Virus record (IMG/VR): IMGVR_UViG_3300009505_000032
Coordinates: 1-37,947 of that record
Source: a virus
Reading direction: 5' to 3' (one strand)
DNA: 37,947 bases
Shown here: positions 28,884 to 37,107 of the stretch, one piece after another
How the letters are laid out: each line of letters starts with the position of its first letter
Numbering within the stretch: the stretch's first letter is position 1
Program-made: the position numbers and the translations under genes
Notes under the pieces: model-generated
Databases searched by the model: none
What the model saw: only the letters and a program-made list of their open reading frames with translations
Told to the model about the DNA's origin: nothing

Positions 28884-29056
28884 CTTGGGCGGTGCTGGTA
28901 ATCGCTTGCTATACAAATGAGCCATGTATCGTGCGGCCTCTTAGCAGGGACTACCAGACCGAAACGGAGTGCAAACTCAGGGCTTCAAAAACGTGGCAAT
29001 TCTGGCAAGGTGCAGATCGCTTAGGGGTTAAGTGCTTTTTGCAAAGAGACGCATGA
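28880..29056 (+). CDS. Small cysteine-containing protein with hydrophobic start
   Basis: A 58-residue protein beginning MTWAVLVIACYTNEPC, then YQTETECKLRA and a final Cys in VKCFLQRD. A hydrophobic N terminus with three or four spaced cysteines is seen in many small phage proteins that may be exported and disulfide-bonded. It is coupled to the upstream gene (ATGA) and is the last rightward gene. A protein of similar style is encoded on the other strand (29428-29592). Confidence 0.5.
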   Translation: MTWAVLVIACYTNEPCIVRPLSRDYQTETECKLRASKTWQFWQGADRLGVKCFLQRDA

Positions 29057-29145
29057 GATACGCGCATAGCGCCCACAATACACGCTGACGGGTCCAATCT
29101 TGGCGCGGTTGTCGGTGTTGAGTTTCAATTTTAGTAACCTATAAC

Positions 29146-29165
29146 GACACATCCGAAGATGTGCC
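29146..29165 (-). terminator. Hairpin with UUCG loop in the convergent gap
   Basis: On the minus strand the stem GGCACATC-TTCG-GATGTGTC (one G-T pair) has a C(UUCG)G loop, an extra-stable tetraloop. It lies about 80 bases after the last leftward gene, in the 29057-29242 gap between converging units. There is no U tract, so it may be a 3' stabiliser or part of a Rho-dependent end. Nothing else is evident in the gap. Confidence 0.4.
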
Positions 29166-29242
29166 GAGAAAGATCACCGCCTTTCTGCTGCCGTGCTTAA
29201 ATGCTACCCGCGCAACCCCATGCATTCAAGCATAATGTCCAT

Positions 29243-29431
29243 CTAAATTCTCCAATCTATATTCCGGCGTTCCAACTCGCGCATGAGTTCTGTCGCCTTT
29301 GGGTTGTCGTGTCGTAAGCAAGTTTTGTATGCGTTCAAAACGTGTTCGTCTGGCATGTCATCAATGAAAACAGCGCCGTCATGGGTTTGCCAGTACCCAA
29401 TCGGACATCCTTGCTGCGGATTGTCTGTCAT
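29243..29431 (-). CDS. Small hypothetical protein, last gene of the leftward operon
   Basis: A 62-residue acidic protein: GYWQTHDGAVFIDDMPDEHVLNAYKTC near the start and a helix ending ELMRELERRNIDW. It fits the style of small phage accessory proteins with the phrase M-x-x-x-H-x-x-N-A/x. It overlaps the previous stop by ATGA. No function can be assigned. Confidence 0.6.
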   Translation of the reverse strand: MTDNPQQGCPIGYWQTHDGAVFIDDMPDEHVLNAYKTCLRHDNPKATELMRELERRNIDWRI

Positions 29432-29592
29432 GGCCTAGCCCTCGGTCGCATAGCGTATTGCGGATAAATGCAATGCAGATCAGCGTCAGGCATTTGATCG
29501 GACAACTGGCGAATGTGCGTGTTGCAATCTTGCGTCAGGTACACTTGCGGGGATTGACCCGCAAGCATGATGATAAGGATTGATGTTTTCAT
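29428..29592 (-). CDS. Small protein with hydrophobic N terminus
   Basis: A 54-residue protein: MKTSILIIMLAGQSPQVYL is a signal-like or membrane start, and two cysteines follow (QDCN and LHCIY) with PDADLH between. I chose the ATG at 29592, just after the clamp gene stop; the longer frame back to 29631 is the clamp gene read in another frame. It may be a small exported protein like the one at 28880-29056. Confidence 0.5.
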   Translation of the reverse strand: MKTSILIIMLAGQSPQVYLTQDCNTHIRQLSDQMPDADLHCIYPQYAMRPRARP

Positions 29593-29596
29593 AACC

Positions 29597-30667
29597 TCAA
29601 ACCCGCATCGGCATAACAACGTACAGCGCACCGTCCTGCCGTTTAAGCAATGCAGGATCGCCAGTCGTGCCGTATTCCATTGTCACATCGCCCGTGAACT
29701 GACGGATCACCTCCAGCATATAACCGCCGTTAAAGCCGATTGTGACAGTCTCGCCGTCAACATCTGCCGCGATGCTATCCGAACCGCTCGATGTGGCAGA
29801 CTTTGACGATACGCCAATGCCATCAGCGCCCATGTCAAACGCAACACCCCGCGACCGCTCGTCAGAGACCGCTGTAACGCGATCAATGACATTTCGCATA
29901 TCATCTGCGCCAAACGTTACCTTGCCATTGTTGCTTGCCGGAATGACGCGCGTATAGTCGGGGAACGTTCCATCAATGACTTTCGATACCAGCGTGAAGT
30001 CTGGCGTGGCAAATCGGATCTTGGTTTCCGATACACTGACATCAATCACGTCCGCCGCAAATGATTTCAAAACCTCATTAACAGTCTTGCGCGGCACGAT
30101 AACGCCGGGGAAGTCCGTTGCCATATCGCGGGCAACCTTCGCCAGCATATGACCCGTTGTCGCAACACCGACGATCTGACCCGCAACCGGATGCAAGTAA
30201 ACGCCTTGCAGATAGTAGCGGGATTCTTCGGTTGACGCGCAAAATACAGTGCTAAATACTGCGCCTAGATCATCATGCGACATGCTGAATGTGCTATCAT
30301 ATTCTGACGATGCCATAATCGGGAAGTCTTCAAACGGCAATGTTGCCAGCTTGAAGTTGGACCGCCCTGCTTTGATTGCCATGTGACCATCATCGCACTC
30401 AATAGCGACAAGCGCCGTTGATGGCAGCTTGCCGACAATATCTGCCATCAACTTGGCGCTGACAGTGCAATAACCTTTCATCGCAACATCAGCCGCGATG
30501 GATGTCGCGGCCTGAATATCCAAATCAGTGGCGCGGAATGTTAGCACGCCTTCTCGCGCCGTGATCGCCACGTTTTGCAAAATCGGGATAGTTCCCCGTG
30601 CTTGCACAATTCCAGCCAGCCGCTTGAGTACCGTTGCGAGTGGTTTTTGTTCTACTGTTAGTTTCAT
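29597..30667 (-). CDS. dnaN: DNA polymerase III beta subunit (sliding clamp)
   Basis: A 356-residue processivity clamp. The N-terminal block MKLTVEQKPLATVLKRLAGIVQARGTIPILQNV matches bacterial DnaN, and later segments (RFATPDFTLVSKVIDGTFPDYTRVIP; FNGGYMLEVI; the end ALYVVMPMRV) match domains II and III, including the M-P-M-R C terminus that lines the partner-binding pocket. It would encircle DNA and bind polymerases. No phage polymerase is found, so it likely recruits host Pol III or other clamp-binding proteins. The ATG at 30667 follows AAAGGGA. The length is near the 366-370 usual for bacteria. Confidence 0.94.
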   Translation of the reverse strand: MKLTVEQKPLATVLKRLAGIVQARGTIPILQNVAITAREGVLTFRATDLDIQAATSIAADVAMKGYCTVSAKLMADIVGKLPSTALVAIECDDGHMAIKAGRSNFKLATLPFEDFPIMASSEYDSTFSMSHDDLGAVFSTVFCASTEESRYYLQGVYLHPVAGQIVGVATTGHMLAKVARDMATDFPGVIVPRKTVNEVLKSFAADVIDVSVSETKIRFATPDFTLVSKVIDGTFPDYTRVIPASNNGKVTFGADDMRNVIDRVTAVSDERSRGVAFDMGADGIGVSSKSATSSGSDSIAADVDGETVTIGFNGGYMLEVIRQFTGDVTMEYGTTGDPALLKRQDGALYVVMPMRV

Positions 30668-30678
30668 TTTAGTCCCTT

Positions 30679-31671
30679 TCACGCGAACAAGTCGCCATTG
30701 ATCTTTTCAGCTTCTGCCAAGTTAGCGCCAGCTTGTGCGGCATATTCCGGCTTGAGTTCAAACCCGATATAGCGCCGCATTGATTTAACAGCCTCATAAC
30801 CAGTTGATCCGATGCCGTTGAATGGGTCCATTACCACGTCACCCGGCTTTGAATACAAGCGCAAACACTTGGCAATCGTATCAAGCTGTAATGGGCAAAC
30901 GTGCTTTTCATCATTCACAGCCTTAACCCGGCGCAACACATTGCCTTGATTGATATCCATCCAGACAGGGCTTGCCAGCTTTTGCCATTCGTAAACGTCA
31001 AACTTGGCGTCCTTCAATAATTGCGCAAGGGCCTTATCGTCTGGAACATTTGCACAAAGCCCATGATGGCGCAATTCAGTCAACCACTTATTGGCGATCT
31101 TGAGTGCGGTCTTTTCATCATCAGGCGCGGCGTGTTCAATCGGCTGATAGTCTGGATGGTCGCGGTCGGTATCCTTGCGGAAAAACAGCATATAGTCAGG
31201 CATGCCTACGCGGTTGTTTGCGCTATTGCCACGAATGTTTTTGTATAGCAATCCGTGCGCCTTAGTGCGCTGCATCTCTACAACCGGGTCTTTCCAGATC
31301 GTTGCGCGGCCATGATAAACCAATCCCGCATCCGTATGCGCTTTGATTAGGTCGCCGCTAAAGTCCTGCAATCCAATGGCGCCATGCTTGCCTTTGCGCA
31401 TTGGTAGGTCAGTGCAGTGAACACAAACAATGCGACCCGGACGCATTACCCGCGTCAATGCATCTGCAAAGAACTTGTATTGATTGATGAACCCCTGACC
31501 TTCGCCAGCGTTGCCAAGGTCACGCTCACTGTCTGAATAGACAAACAAGTCACCGAACGGCGGTGAAAAGATCGCGCAATCAACGCTGTTTTCTGGCATG
31601 GCATGCATGCCCTCAATGCAATCGCTGTTGTGGACAAGCCATCCAGCGCCTTCGTATTCTGGTTTCTTCAT
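30679..31671 (-). CDS. DNA amino-methyltransferase (N4-cytosine or N6-adenine)
   Basis: A 330-residue S-adenosylmethionine-dependent methyltransferase. The catalytic motif IV is FSPPFG (35-40); motif I is DPFNGIGSTG (282-291) near the C terminus, so the order is the beta class. HVCPLQLDTIAKCLRLYSKPGD precedes motif I, as in many such enzymes. SPPF does not settle cytosine N4 versus adenine N6. AAAGGAACC precedes the ATG. Together with the C5 enzyme it could give the phage two kinds of modified base. No restriction enzyme partner is seen beside it. Confidence 0.88.
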   Translation of the reverse strand: MKKPEYEGAGWLVHNSDCIEGMHAMPENSVDCAIFSPPFGDLFVYSDSERDLGNAGEGQGFINQYKFFADALTRVMRPGRIVCVHCTDLPMRKGKHGAIGLQDFSGDLIKAHTDAGLVYHGRATIWKDPVVEMQRTKAHGLLYKNIRGNSANNRVGMPDYMLFFRKDTDRDHPDYQPIEHAAPDDEKTALKIANKWLTELRHHGLCANVPDDKALAQLLKDAKFDVYEWQKLASPVWMDINQGNVLRRVKAVNDEKHVCPLQLDTIAKCLRLYSKPGDVVMDPFNGIGSTGYEAVKSMRRYIGFELKPEYAAQAGANLAEAEKINGDLFA

Positions 31672-31674
31672 TGT

Positions 31675-33054
31675 TTAGGTTCCTTTGATCCATTCAGGGA
31701 AGGCCAAGTCTAGCGGCCTGTCGTATGCGGTTCGTACCTTGCCGCCGTTCTGGGCGGTTTTCATTGCGGCAGACATGCGGCGTTTCATTTCTTCGTGCTT
31801 TTTGCCTTTGACGTTAATCGCCTGCCAAATCACATCCTCCGTGTCTGATATTACAATATCATTACGCACTGTCAACGACTGACCGAAACGATGCGATCTT
31901 TTTACCGCCTGATAGTGTTGCTCATAGCTAAAGCTGATCGACGCAAACACGGCGTGTGCGCAATGTTGCCAATTCAAACCAAACCCAGCCAGCTTTGGCT
32001 TAGTGACCATAACGCGAAAATCACCGTCTGCAAATCCAAGCAAATACTTCTCTTTTTGTTCTGGCGTCATATCTCCGCGCACCTCTTGAGCGCCGTCGAT
32101 CATATCCGCAAGCATCTTGCTTTCGTCGTTTGTTTCACACCAAACAGTAACAGGCTTATCATGCGATGCTAGTTCCGCCGCGCGCTCGCAACGGTCTTTC
32201 AATGTCAATCGCTTTTCTTTGTGGAATGAAGTTGCGGACATTTCAGGAATGCGAAACAGCATGCCTTGTTCTACGTCTTTCTGACGATCCGCATCAACAA
32301 CGTGAATGCGACGATCAATGTCAGGCAAAATGTATCCGGTATCATCGCCACCCAAGTCGCTTGGCAGAGTTGCGCAACGGCTCCAGCTTGCAACCCATGA
32401 CCAAAAGTCCTCGACTGCATGCCCCTTTAGTCGCCATTCCTGCGATGCTGTTGACGTGTCATTGATAAACCACTGCGATAGCATCTCTTGCTGCCGCATG
32501 ATGCCCAGAAACTCGGCATGATTGCCTAGCTCCATGTGATCGTTCGGCGATGGTGTTGCAGTGGCCGCTAGCTTGTATTCAGTATCTTTGAACGCAGTTA
32601 TCAGGCGGTTGCGCGTTTGGCCTGCAAACGATTTTAGAATACTGCTTTCATCAAGGACAACGCCGCCGAATACGTCTGTATCAAGTTTTGCAAGCCGCTC
32701 ATAGTTTGCCACCATGACGCCTTGCCCGACTTCTTCGGGTTCACGGATCTGGCGTGCGTCAATATCAAACTTATTGCCTTCGCGGATCATCTGGGCGGCA
32801 ACTGCTAGCGGCGTCAAGATCAAGACAGGCTTGCCCGTTTCTTCTGCAACTTGACGCGCCCACTCCAATTCCGCCAGAGACTTGCCTAGTCCGGTATCCA
32901 AGAATAGCGCACTGTTTCGGCGTTCAAGTGAATACTCAACAGCAACGCGCTGATGCTCCTTCATGTGGCTATTTAGATCAGATGGGGTAAATCCACGATC
33001 ACGCGCAACCATGCCACGCGACGCAATAAACGCCCTATACTCTTGTAAACTCAT
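31675..33054 (-). CDS. SF2 (SNF2-like) DNA helicase/translocase
   Basis: A 459-residue ATPase. Walker A is DTGLGKS (53-59), motif II is VVLDESS (132-138), motif III is TATPS (165-169), and motif VI is in VKRSHRFGQ near residue 400. The start MKEHQRVAVEYSLERRNSALFLDTGLGKSLAE and KSHRFGQ-like end are the SNF2 branch; phages of this kind commonly encode it beside a methyltransferase or nuclease. It could remodel replication forks or strip proteins. The ATG at 33054 is placed after AAAGGAACC; the frame extends further back without signal. Confidence 0.88.
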   Translation of the reverse strand: MSLQEYRAFIASRGMVARDRGFTPSDLNSHMKEHQRVAVEYSLERRNSALFLDTGLGKSLAELEWARQVAEETGKPVLILTPLAVAAQMIREGNKFDIDARQIREPEEVGQGVMVANYERLAKLDTDVFGGVVLDESSILKSFAGQTRNRLITAFKDTEYKLAATATPSPNDHMELGNHAEFLGIMRQQEMLSQWFINDTSTASQEWRLKGHAVEDFWSWVASWSRCATLPSDLGGDDTGYILPDIDRRIHVVDADRQKDVEQGMLFRIPEMSATSFHKEKRLTLKDRCERAAELASHDKPVTVWCETNDESKMLADMIDGAQEVRGDMTPEQKEKYLLGFADGDFRVMVTKPKLAGFGLNWQHCAHAVFASISFSYEQHYQAVKRSHRFGQSLTVRNDIVISDTEDVIWQAINVKGKKHEEMKRRMSAAMKTAQNGGKVRTAYDRPLDLAFPEWIKGT

Positions 33055-33428
33055 ATCAGGTTCCTTTGTTCCGGCCCATCTTCTAGCCGCCAATAGTAAA
33101 ATTTCTTAGTCGCGTTGCACTTCATCACGCCGATGCCGTATTCCTCTGCGTTTGGGCGCATTCGCTGCATCCAACTATCAAGCGTTGATTGACTAAGATC
33201 AAGCCCTAATCTGATCTCGCGGCCAGTTGCGTTTGGATTGTTAGCAAGAAAGCCCCGCAATGTTTCCGCCCGGCCTTGCCACATTGCCTCAAGCTTCTGT
33301 TTGCGTGCGTCTGAAACGCCACCGCCAAAACCAGACTTAACCTTGACGTTTGCCGCGATCATAGCCGATGCGATTGCGGCCTCGTGTTGCGTTGCGATGT
33401 GTCGGCATATTCCGAAAGCGTTAATCAT
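33051..33428 (-). CDS. HTH-like protein
   Basis: A 125-residue protein. FLANNPNATGREIRLGLDLSQSTLDSWMQRM (about 61-91) reads as a helix-turn-helix of the MarR/winged type, followed by a wing-like GIGVMKCNATKKFYYWRLED. The basic middle (KSGFGGGVSDARKQKLEAMWQGRAETL) could be a linker. A regulator of the accessory operon is likely, target unknown. It overlaps both neighbouring genes. Confidence 0.6.
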   Translation of the reverse strand: MINAFGICRHIATQHEAAIASAMIAANVKVKSGFGGGVSDARKQKLEAMWQGRAETLRGFLANNPNATGREIRLGLDLSQSTLDSWMQRMRPNAEEYGIGVMKCNATKKFYYWRLEDGPEQRNLI

Positions 33429-33721
33429 AACTCAAACCCCGCGATGATCTGATTGGCGTAGTGGGCTTGTGCTGCGGCTTGGGCCTCGTAAACGCTGCCT
33501 ACATCATCGTCACCCATCCACCGTTCGTAAGGCTTTACGTACGCCTCAAGCCAAGCCCTGTGTCGACCTCCATCAATGTGAATACCGTAATCACCCCAAG
33601 GCGATCTTGCCACATAAATCCAGTTGTTCGCCGCGCATGGTTCTTCCCACACCAACGGATTCACGCACTCATGCAGGCTGGCTTGGTCTGCGCCTTGCGC
33701 TACCCATTCACTTAGTTTCAT
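33425..33721 (-). CDS. Small hypothetical protein, aromatic-rich
   Basis: A 98-residue protein with many Trp and Tyr (NNWIYVARSPWGDYGIHIDGGRHRAWLEAYVKPYERWMGDDD), predicted soluble. No domain is recognised. It is coupled upstream and downstream by ATGA overlaps, which makes translation likely. Its role in the accessory operon is unknown. Confidence 0.6.
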   Translation of the reverse strand: MKLSEWVAQGADQASLHECVNPLVWEEPCAANNWIYVARSPWGDYGIHIDGGRHRAWLEAYVKPYERWMGDDDVGSVYEAQAAAQAHYANQIIAGFEL

Positions 33722-34014
33722 GGTTTGCCTCCCCCATTGGCTGCTAGGGCGGCGCGGGCTTTGTCTAGTACCTCATCGTAGATGTCCGCCCCCTCTGGTT
33801 GCTTTGTCTTTTGTCTGCTGTTCACAAACACTCTGCACACGCCCATTTCTAAGACACACTCACGCAAAGCCTCCACCAACGCCTTCACCTTCTCGTTCGC
33901 AAAGGCCTGTTCGTCGGTCGCGGGTAGGGCGGCGCGGCCCTCCTGCCATGCGTCGTGTTCCTCGCGTTCAGCAAGGTGTCGGTTGATTGCGTCCGTGTTT
34001 CCGTCAGTATTCAC
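33718..34014 (-). CDS. Small acidic phage accessory protein (Ea22-like pattern)
   Basis: A 98-residue protein starting with a GTG. It has a charged helical start (INRHLAEREEHDAWQEG), then VKALVEALRECVLEMG, and ends ADIYDEVLDKARAALA, the layout of early accessory proteins in which a last helix carries DxxLxKARAAL, as in the Ea22-like group. No function is known. The gene lies in a chain of overlapping small genes. Confidence 0.55.
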   Translation of the reverse strand: MNTDGNTDAINRHLAEREEHDAWQEGRAALPATDEQAFANEKVKALVEALRECVLEMGVCRVFVNSRQKTKQPEGADIYDEVLDKARAALAANGGGKP

Positions 34015-34271
34015 AACCCCACCTCCTGCACAACATGCGCGGCGATGTCATATGATAGCGCATAGATAACCAGCCCAACGATAACAGCCGCTGCGACCCA
34101 CGGCCACACATCAAAGCGCTGTCTGGGTTCTGGCTGTGTCATCCGCGCTGTGCGCTTTATGATGCGTTCTACCATAGCATCATCGTCACGCTTTGCACGC
34201 ATGCGCTTTAGCCCCGCGCGTGCCCGCTCGATTATTTCAAGGTCAATCATGTCGTCTTGTAGCTTATTCAT
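34011..34271 (-). CDS. Small membrane-anchored protein, C-terminal span
   Basis: An 86-residue protein with a charged helical N-terminal half (DDMIDLEIIERARAGLKRMRAKRDDDAMVERIIKRT) and one membrane helix (about 57-75, WPWVAAAVIVGLVIYALSY) near the C terminus. The ATG at 34271 has GGAGA upstream. A cytoplasmic domain tethered to the inner membrane is the likely topology; function unknown. Confidence 0.6.
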   Translation of the reverse strand: MNKLQDDMIDLEIIERARAGLKRMRAKRDDDAMVERIIKRTARMTQPEPRQRFDVWPWVAAAVIVGLVIYALSYDIAAHVVQEVGL

Positions 34272-34473
34272 TTTCCCAATCTCCTGTTTGTGTGGCGCGT
34301 GTCATGTGCTTTAATGCTTCAATCCAGCCGCCATATTGCGCACCGTCTACATCAACGCCTTGCAACTCAACATCGCGCACGTCCGCGCCTGTTTCGTCGG
34401 ACACTTCCGTCCCGGTTAGCGTCACTGTGACTTCGAACGTCATGGATGTGGTGACTTGTTTTGTGGTGGTCAT
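34264..34473 (-). CDS. Small hypothetical protein
   Basis: A 69-residue protein: MTTTKQVTTSMTFEVTVTLTGTEVSDETGADV is beta-rich and Thr-rich, and the C terminus IEALKHMTRATQTGDWENE is helical. I chose the ATG at 34473 because AAAGGAACC lies just upstream of it; an ATG at 34491 overlaps the previous stop, but the ribosome binding site would then lie inside the gene. No family recognised. Confidence 0.55.
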   Translation of the reverse strand: MTTTKQVTTSMTFEVTVTLTGTEVSDETGADVRDVELQGVDVDGAQYGGWIEALKHMTRATQTGDWENE

Positions 34474-34487
34474 ATCTTGGTTCCTTT

Positions 34488-34787
34488 TCATGCTGCGTAA
34501 GTTGGTGACTTGTTGTTGTCGTATCGCTTGTTTGCGTGACGCTTTAGGATGTAGTCCATCAAATCTGGATCATGTTTATCGCGGTTATGCAGTTGTGCGC
34601 TTGCGTTTAACATCGGAGTAAGGGTTTTAACTAATGCGTCAGCTTCGCGCGCAAACTTTTCAGCAGAATAACACTTTTTGTCATTCCCTGATTGATCTGT
34701 CGCCCAAAGGAAAGCATCTCGCGCAAAATCACTAGGCAATCCATACATGATATTTTGATACAGTATAGGCATGTTTTTGCTTGTCAT
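34488..34787 (-). CDS. Small hypothetical protein, first gene after the leftward promoter
   Basis: A 99-residue charged protein (MTSKNMPILYQNIMYGLPSDFARDAFLWATDQSGNDKKC; then HNRDKHDPDLMDYIL). It is more AT-rich than the neighbours. AAAGGAACC precedes the ATG and the promoter at 34824-34852 lies 37 bases upstream. Being first in the unit, it may be strongly expressed early. Not recognised. Confidence 0.6.
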   Translation of the reverse strand: MTSKNMPILYQNIMYGLPSDFARDAFLWATDQSGNDKKCYSAEKFAREADALVKTLTPMLNASAQLHNRDKHDPDLMDYILKRHANKRYDNNKSPTYAA

Positions 34788-34823
34788 AATCTCGGTTCCT
34801 TTGGTTGTGGTTGCCTTGTCACA

Positions 34824-34852
34824 TTGCTACGGTATGCGACAAGGCGGGTCAA
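34824..34852 (-). promoter_or_regulatory. Promoter P-left, twin of the promoter at 6151-6179
   Basis: On the minus strand TTGACC (34852 to 34847), 17 bases, then TAGCAA (34829 to 34824) followed by TGTGACA. An imperfect 31-bp palindrome, CCTTGTCACA / TGCGACAAGG in plus-strand terms with nine of ten bases paired, spans the -10 box and start region and could be an operator. It serves the small accessory genes to its left. Confidence 0.65.
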
Positions 34853-34861
34853 GTGTTAAAT

Positions 34862-35284
34862 TTAAGATATAGAAATCCAATCTTCCAAAGCCCGCCATGC
34901 GCCTTCCCAACCAAGCGCAACACACGCAAAAGCGCCAGCACTTGCAGCGGCTTCAAGATATTCAATCTGCCCATCCTGCCATTTGCATTGTGTGTGGTCC
35001 TGACGCTTCAACTCGCAAACAAACGACATTCGCGCGGGTATAATGATGTCACTTGCGCCCGGCGTCATGCCTTCCGCCTTGTGCTTCGATAGCGCGCGGA
35101 ATTGCCCGCCCTTCAATAACGCCTCATTGCGCGGATGCAGCGCAAGCCTGCCCCATGTATCAGGATATTCGCGGCGCAGCTTTGCGAAGAACGTCACTTG
35201 TTCAAGGCTTTCAATCGGACACTTGCCCCGAAATGATGCATCACCATAGGCCAAAACACCTTTCGGTAGGTCTGTCAGTTTCAT
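34862..35284 (-). CDS. VRR-NUC-type PD-(D/E)XK nuclease
   Basis: A 140-residue nuclease. PGASDIIIP (75-83) gives the catalytic Asp79, and FVCELKRQD (88-96) gives the E-x-K pair (E91, K93); KWQDGQIEYLEAAASAGAFACVAL (101-124) is the helix-strand that ends VRR-NUC folds, with the family's Q-x-x-x-L. Such phage nucleases cut branched or replication-derived DNA such as Holliday junctions. It overlaps the helicase gene upstream (ATGA), suggesting a pair for fork or junction processing. Confidence 0.8.
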   Translation of the reverse strand: MKLTDLPKGVLAYGDASFRGKCPIESLEQVTFFAKLRREYPDTWGRLALHPRNEALLKGGQFRALSKHKAEGMTPGASDIIIPARMSFVCELKRQDHTQCKWQDGQIEYLEAAASAGAFACVALGWEGAWRALEDWISIS

Positions 35285-37107
35285 TTTATCATCCCATCTG
35301 GCTCGGTATCTTCTGGCCTATCATATGCCGCGATGCGGTAAAACCCGCTAGCCTCTTTTTTGTAAGTGATGGTTTTTGGTGGGTCGTGATCCAACTCGCC
35401 GCCCGTTGCTTGACACCATGCATCATAATCACGCATTGCCTGATTGTGCTTGCCCTCTGGCATAACCCACGTTGTAAACTGGCGATATGGCGTCACAAAT
35501 CCAATGCGGATCGTCTTATTGCCGCTTTGTGACACACCGACATTGCACGTCATTGATATGACCTTATCAGTCTGCAATCTGTAAGGGTCACGCTTTAAGG
35601 CTTTGAACTCCATCACCAGCTTTTCGTTAGGGTCCACAATCTCTGCCTTGCATTCGCTGCAATACCTTGCCGCGATGTCGTTAGGATGCCAGCACTCCGG
35701 GCATTCCTTGCTTGTCCACCGATACCCGCATCGCTCATATTGCCCCTGTGGACCTGTCTGCAAGTAGTTGACACAACGCCGCCCATGATGCCCCGAAACA
35801 GGGCCATAGTCCGTCATCACCCGCTGGCCTGTTAGGTCCAGAATATAGCCCGCGTCGTCGCGTTCATATTGCAGATACTGGATGTTTGCGCTAAACTCAT
35901 TTTCAAAACCGCAATCAGGGCAACACGCAGTTACGCCGCCGCCTTCACTGTCGCCGCCCTTCTTGGTTTTGATAACGGGCGCAAACAAATCACCATCCGG
36001 GCAGTGGTCATCAAGGTTGGTGGTGTAATCCAACACAAGACAATCAATCTTGCCATCATCCAGCCGCAACCCGCGCCCGATGATCTGCTGTAATAGACCC
36101 ACGCTTTCCGTCTTGCGCAGGATTGCAATCAAGTCCACATGCGGCGCGTCGAAGCCAGTTGTTAGAACTGACACGTTGACTAGATATTTGATGCGCTGTT
36201 CCTTAAACCGTCGCAGGATCGTTGCACGCTCTCTCTTTGGCGTTTCCCCGGTCACGATCTGCGATAATTCAGGCGGCAAAGATGCCATGATTTCTTGCGC
36301 GTGCTTTACCGTCGCGGCAAAAAACATCACGCCCTTGCGGTCGCGGGCCTTTGACACAACATCAGCAACGATTGCAGCGGTCTTGCGACCGTGGCCGTGG
36401 TACGCCTGATCTATGGCGGCAGCGTCAAACTTGCCCGCACGGTTGGGGACTAGCTTGCTGGTGTCGTATCCCTCGGCATTGATTGACCCGATCACAGGCG
36501 GCGTTAGATAGCCTTGATCAATCAGGAAACGCGCATCAATCCGCACAAGGCACTTCATGAAATACGGATCGCGGCTTGTGTCCTCGCTGTTCACCTTTCC
36601 GTCCGGCCACTGGCGAAAGATATACCCCGCACCTAAGCGATAGGGCGTAGCTGTGAGGCCCAGCACGCGCAAGTTGGGGTTGGCCTCACGCATGGCGTCA
36701 ATGATGCCTTTAAGCGTTGGCGTGATGCCGTGGCATTCATCGACAATGACAAGCGCATAGCCCGCGCTGCCCTGCTTTTGAAATGATGATATGCGGTTCT
36801 TGACCGTCAGTGGTGAACCAAAGACAACAGGATGCCTCAAATCCTTGCCGCCTGCCGACGCGCTAAACATGCTGGCCTTATATCCTGCCTCTAAATACTT
36901 GGCGCGGTTCTGCGTGACCAGTTCAGCAGACGGGGCTAGGCACAACACCCGCTTGCCTGTCTTGTCGTGGATCGTCCGCGCAATGGCCGCAATGACGTGT
37001 GACTTGCCCGCCCCTGTCGCAAGGTCCAATAGCGCCGGGTCAATACTGCCCCGCATCCAGTCAATCGCGGCGTCATGGCTTTCTTGTTGGTATGGTCTAA
37101 GGGTCAT
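35281..37107 (-). CDS. SF2 DEAD/DEAH-type helicase with zinc-ribbon C terminus
   Basis: A 608-residue helicase. Motif I TGAGKS (31-36), motif II DECH (123-126), motif III TATP near 152-155 and motif VI QIIGRGLR near 345-352 are all present, as in RecG/UvsW- and RadD-like enzymes. Residues about 395-480 carry cysteine pairs (CCPDCGF, CGYRW, CPECW, YCSEC) that form one or two zinc ribbons for DNA binding, as in RadD/YejH. It could unwind branched DNA during recombination-dependent replication, together with the Sak4, SSB and VRR-NUC proteins encoded in the same operon. Confidence 0.9.
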   Translation of the reverse strand: MTLRPYQQESHDAAIDWMRGSIDPALLDLATGAGKSHVIAAIARTIHDKTGKRVLCLAPSAELVTQNRAKYLEAGYKASMFSASAGGKDLRHPVVFGSPLTVKNRISSFQKQGSAGYALVIVDECHGITPTLKGIIDAMREANPNLRVLGLTATPYRLGAGYIFRQWPDGKVNSEDTSRDPYFMKCLVRIDARFLIDQGYLTPPVIGSINAEGYDTSKLVPNRAGKFDAAAIDQAYHGHGRKTAAIVADVVSKARDRKGVMFFAATVKHAQEIMASLPPELSQIVTGETPKRERATILRRFKEQRIKYLVNVSVLTTGFDAPHVDLIAILRKTESVGLLQQIIGRGLRLDDGKIDCLVLDYTTNLDDHCPDGDLFAPVIKTKKGGDSEGGGVTACCPDCGFENEFSANIQYLQYERDDAGYILDLTGQRVMTDYGPVSGHHGRRCVNYLQTGPQGQYERCGYRWTSKECPECWHPNDIAARYCSECKAEIVDPNEKLVMEFKALKRDPYRLQTDKVISMTCNVGVSQSGNKTIRIGFVTPYRQFTTWVMPEGKHNQAMRDYDAWCQATGGELDHDPPKTITYKKEASGFYRIAAYDRPEDTEPDGMIK

